A program made the translations under genes and the position numbers. This document shows positions 61,639 to 64,000 of a DNA stretch of 64,000 nucleotides, in pieces. Numbering within the stretch: position 1 is the stretch's first letter; every line of letters starts with the position of its first letter. The stretch is from Lysobacteraceae bacterium SCN 69-320 (GTDB lineage Bacteria > Pseudomonadota > Gammaproteobacteria > Xanthomonadales > Rhodanobacteraceae). The DNA is taken from contig MEFP01000014.1 of NCBI GenBank assembly GCA_001725155.1, positions 45,470 through 109,469 on the forward strand. The letters are read 5' to 3'. Under the pieces are notes generated by a model, which was given only the letters and a program-made list of their open reading frames with translations, was not told where the DNA came from and did not search any database.

Positions 61639-63822
61639 ATGAACACGAACCCGCGCCACCTCACTCGCTGTCTCGGTCTCTTCGTTGTCGCCGCCGCCGC
61701 GCTGGCCGGCAATGTCTTCGCCGCCGATGCGCCGCCCGCGGCCCGCGTCGCCGAGGTCGAAGACCACTACTTCGGCGACACTGTCGCCGATCCGTATCGC
61801 TGGATGGAACAGCCCAGCGCCGAACTCGACACCTGGTACCGCGCGCAGAATGCGTATACACGCAGCTGGTACGAGCGCGACGCCGCGCAGCGCAAACGCT
61901 GGTTCGACCGCATACGCGCGCTGCAGACCGCCACGGCCAATCTGCGTTTCGTCACGCGCGTCGGCGACCAGTATTTCTTCCTCGAAACACCGACCGACGG
62001 CGGCGACGTGCGGCTGATGCAGCGCGCCGTCGCCGGCGGCGCCAGTCGCCTGCTGCTGCAGCCGTCGATGCTGGGCAAGAGCGCGAAGCGCCGCTCCCTC
62101 GATTTCATCTCGCCGTCGCCTGACGGGCGCCACGTCGCCGTCGCAGTCGGCGAAGGTGGCAGCGAGAACTGGTCGCTGCGCTTCGTCGAGGTGCGCAGCG
62201 GCAAACTGCTGGCCGACGTGCTGCCGCGCCTGTCGGCGCCGGTACCGCGCTGGAGCGCCGACGGCAAGAGCGTGTACTACGCGCAGTTGCAGAAGCTGCC
62301 GCCCGGCGCGCCGGAAACCAAGAAGCACGAGAACAACCGCGTGTTCTTCCACACGCTCGGCGCGGCCGCCGGCAAGGACAAAGCCGTATTCGGTCCCGGC
62401 GTCGACCCGGCACTGGACATTGACGGCACGATCAGCTTCACCGACGCCGGCGAAAGCGCCGACGGCCGCTGGCTGCTCGGCACGGTCAATCGCGGCGTCG
62501 ATTCGCACGTCGCGCTGTGGCTGCGCGACCTGCACAGCAGGAAATCGACCTGGCGGCGCATCGTCGATCATTCCGACGCGGTCACCGGCGGCACGGTCCA
62601 CGGGGACCAGGTCTATGTGATCAGCGAGAAGGACAGTCCGAACGGCCGCGTGCTGCGCTTCGGCGCCGAGCGCGGCAGCCTTGCCGACGCCAGGGAATGG
62701 TATGCACCGGCCGATGTCATCCTCGGCAGCGGCAACGGCTGGTTCGCCGACGCGGCCGACGCGTTGTATGTTGTCGGCACGCGCAACGGCAGCGCCGACG
62801 TGGCGGCAGTGCCCTACGAGGAAGCCGGCAAGGCGCGCGCGGTGCCGCTGGGCGTGCTCGGCGAAATGATCGAGTTCAGCGCCGATCCCGGACTGCCCGG
62901 CATTACCTATGCACTGCAGGCGCCGACCTTGTCGCCGCGCGTGTTCCGCTACGAGCCGGGTCAGGCTCCCGTCGACACGGGGCTGCGCGCGGCCGATCCG
63001 GCCGATTTTTCGGCCATTGCGACGACGCGCGTGGAAATTCCGAGCGGCGAGGTGCAGGTGCCGCTGACCATCACCGCACGCAAGGATCTGCCGCGCAACG
63101 GCAAGAATCCGGTGCTGCTGGTGACCTACGGCTCCTACGGCGCACTGTCGCCGATGTGGTTCTCGGCGCCGGACCTGGCCTGGTACGAAAGCGGCGGCGT
63201 GCTCGCGTTCGCCCACGTACGCGGCGGCGGCGAGAAAGGCGCGGCCTGGCACGAAGCGGGCCGGCGCACGCGCAAGCAGCATGCGGTCGACGACCTCGTC
63301 GCCGCGGCACGCTGGCTGATCGCCGAAGGCTACACCTCGCCCGAGCACCTGGCGATTGCCGGCAAGAGCGCGGGCGGCATCGTCATGAGCGGAGCGCTGG
63401 CGCAGCAGCCGCAGCTGTTCCGCGCCGTGATGTTCCGCGTCGGCGTCACCGACCTGCTGCGCATCGAACAGACCGCCGGCGGCCCGGCCAATGTCATGGA
63501 ATACGGCAGCGTGAAGAACGCCGAGGAATACCGTGCGCTGCGCGCGATCAGCGGCTACGCGAACCTGCGCCGCGGCACTGCCTATCCGGCCGTGCTGCTC
63601 GAAGCCGGCTACAACGATCCGCGCGTGCCGACCTGGCAGCTCGGCAAGATGGCCGCGCGGCTCCAGGCCACGACGGCCTCGCAACGACCGGTACTGCTGC
63701 GCGTGGACTTCGACGCCGGCCACGGTCTGGGCTCCAGCCCGCTGCAGATCGCCGAGCTCAAGGCCGACGAATATGCCTTCCTTGCACGCGAACTCGGCAT
63801 GGACGCAAGAGCTGCTGACTGA
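61639..63822 (+). CDS. Exported prolyl oligopeptidase family (S9) peptidase
   Basis: 727 residues with a signal peptide (CLGLFVVAAAALAGNVFA). The N-terminal DPYRWMEQPSAELDTWYRAQN is the classic prolyl-oligopeptidase entry; a beta-propeller follows (residues about 90-430). The alpha/beta-hydrolase domain carries the triad S577 (GKSAGG), D660 (YNDPRVP) and H695 (DAGHGLGS). The nucleophile motif resembles oligopeptidase B more than the usual GGSNGG. Periplasmic or secreted; cleaves short peptides, likely after proline or basic residues. It ends before a strong bidirectional terminator. Confidence 0.93.
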   Translation: MNTNPRHLTRCLGLFVVAAAALAGNVFAADAPPAARVAEVEDHYFGDTVADPYRWMEQPSAELDTWYRAQNAYTRSWYERDAAQRKRWFDRIRALQTATANLRFVTRVGDQYFFLETPTDGGDVRLMQRAVAGGASRLLLQPSMLGKSAKRRSLDFISPSPDGRHVAVAVGEGGSENWSLRFVEVRSGKLLADVLPRLSAPVPRWSADGKSVYYAQLQKLPPGAPETKKHENNRVFFHTLGAAAGKDKAVFGPGVDPALDIDGTISFTDAGESADGRWLLGTVNRGVDSHVALWLRDLHSRKSTWRRIVDHSDAVTGGTVHGDQVYVISEKDSPNGRVLRFGAERGSLADAREWYAPADVILGSGNGWFADAADALYVVGTRNGSADVAAVPYEEAGKARAVPLGVLGEMIEFSADPGLPGITYALQAPTLSPRVFRYEPGQAPVDTGLRAADPADFSAIATTRVEIPSGEVQVPLTITARKDLPRNGKNPVLLVTYGSYGALSPMWFSAPDLAWYESGGVLAFAHVRGGGEKGAAWHEAGRRTRKQHAVDDLVAAARWLIAEGYTSPEHLAIAGKSAGGIVMSGALAQQPQLFRAVMFRVGVTDLLRIEQTAGGPANVMEYGSVKNAEEYRALRAISGYANLRRGTAYPAVLLEAGYNDPRVPTWQLGKMAARLQATTASQRPVLLRVDFDAGHGLGSSPLQIAELKADEYAFLARELGMDARAAD

Positions 63823-63904
63823 ACCGGCGTTTTCGCTCACCTGTCTCGTGAACAGCGCGCCGATGAGCCGGCGGGCTTTTCGCAGGTTTCGCGCGCCCAC
63901 AAAA

Positions 63905-63932
63905 AAACCCCGCCGGCGAACCGGCGGGGTTT
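63905..63932. terminator. Bidirectional rho-independent terminator
   Basis: AAACCCCGCCGG and its perfect complement flank a CGAA tetraloop. Leftward transcripts read into TTTTTTT; rightward transcripts end in TTT. It separates the rightward peptidase gene from a convergent gene entering from the right edge. Confidence 0.9.
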
Positions 63933-63955
63933 CGGGTCAACGCTGACTCAATGCC

Positions 63956-64000
63956 TCAGAACGTGATCGACCAGCTGTCGATCCGGCCCGTGTCGCCGGC
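63956..64000 (-). CDS. C-terminal end of a P-domain protein (partial)
   Basis: Reading leftward from the window edge, the last 14 residues are AGDTGRIDSWSITF followed by TGA at 63956-63958. DTGxxxSWSLTF is the normal C-terminal signature of the proprotein-convertase P (Homo-B) domain, so a secreted protease or P-domain protein probably lies mostly to the right of this window. It shares the terminator at 63905-63932 with the prolyl oligopeptidase gene. Confidence 0.7.
   Translation of the reverse strand, partial: AGDTGRIDSWSITF

Overview
This 64 kb window is chromosomal DNA of a high-GC gammaproteobacterium, most likely of the order Xanthomonadales (Rhodanobacteraceae-like, possibly near Dokdonella). 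Three things support that reading: the gene order accB-accC-prmA-DUF3426-fis-purH next to groES/groEL, cutA, dsbD and aroQ; a four-helix-bundle cassette flanked by GGGAATCG-type repeats; and a C-rich-loop small RNA behind polA. No phage, CRISPR, rRNA or tRNA genes were seen. The placement is an inference from gene order and sequence style, not from a database search.

Region 1 (1-14264): pyrimidine salvage and degradation. Leftward genes encode an NCS1 nucleobase permease, dihydropyrimidine dehydrogenase (preT-preA), a beta-ureidopropionase-type amidohydrolase, a CoA-acylating (methyl)malonate-semialdehyde dehydrogenase and an omega-amino acid:pyruvate aminotransferase. A cytosine deaminase gene (codA) is divergent from them. 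Together they would take cytosine or uracil to beta-alanine and acetyl-CoA. Dihydropyrimidinase is the one missing step and may lie left of the window. A block of small exported or membrane proteins of unknown function (5146-8339) interrupts the set. The permease gene is bracketed by a family of palindromic repeats built on CTCCCCTTCAAGGGGAG, including a 45/90-bp tandem array at the left edge and a 224-bp MITE-like nested palindrome.

Region 2 (14287-36117): housekeeping. It holds groES-groEL with a CIRCE operator, cutA, a dsbD with two N-terminal domains, a TlpA-like thioredoxin, aroQ, accB/accC split by an inverted-repeat cassette carrying a frameshifted four-helix-bundle gene, prmA, a DUF3426 protein, fis, purH, a DUF2782 protein and polA. 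A well-structured candidate small RNA with C-rich loops and its own terminator follows polA. Two SDR genes, a saccharopine-dehydrogenase-like gene and yqhA come next.

Region 3 (36142-53741): a gluzincin peptidase and uvrD with overlapping head-to-head starts, then a divergent surface-glycan locus. Leftward are a transglutaminase-like protein, a DUF4214-like protein and two GT4 glycosyltransferases. Rightward are a lipoprotein, a GT39-like membrane transferase and a chain of genes joined by 4-base overlaps: a small coiled-coil protein, a GT2-GT4-sulfotransferase fusion, a GT2 transferase, a GDP-mannose 4,6-dehydratase-like enzyme and a GT4-GT2 fusion. They probably build and sulfate a fucose- or rhamnose-type surface polysaccharide or protein glycan.

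Region 4 (53758-64000): secreted proteolysis and lipid or metal functions. It holds a gingipain-like C25 peptidase, a proprotein-convertase P-domain protein, mtfA, small exported proteins, a DhaL-DegV fusion resembling fatty-acid kinase fused to its carrier, a prolyl-oligopeptidase, and at the right edge the last residues of another P-domain protein.
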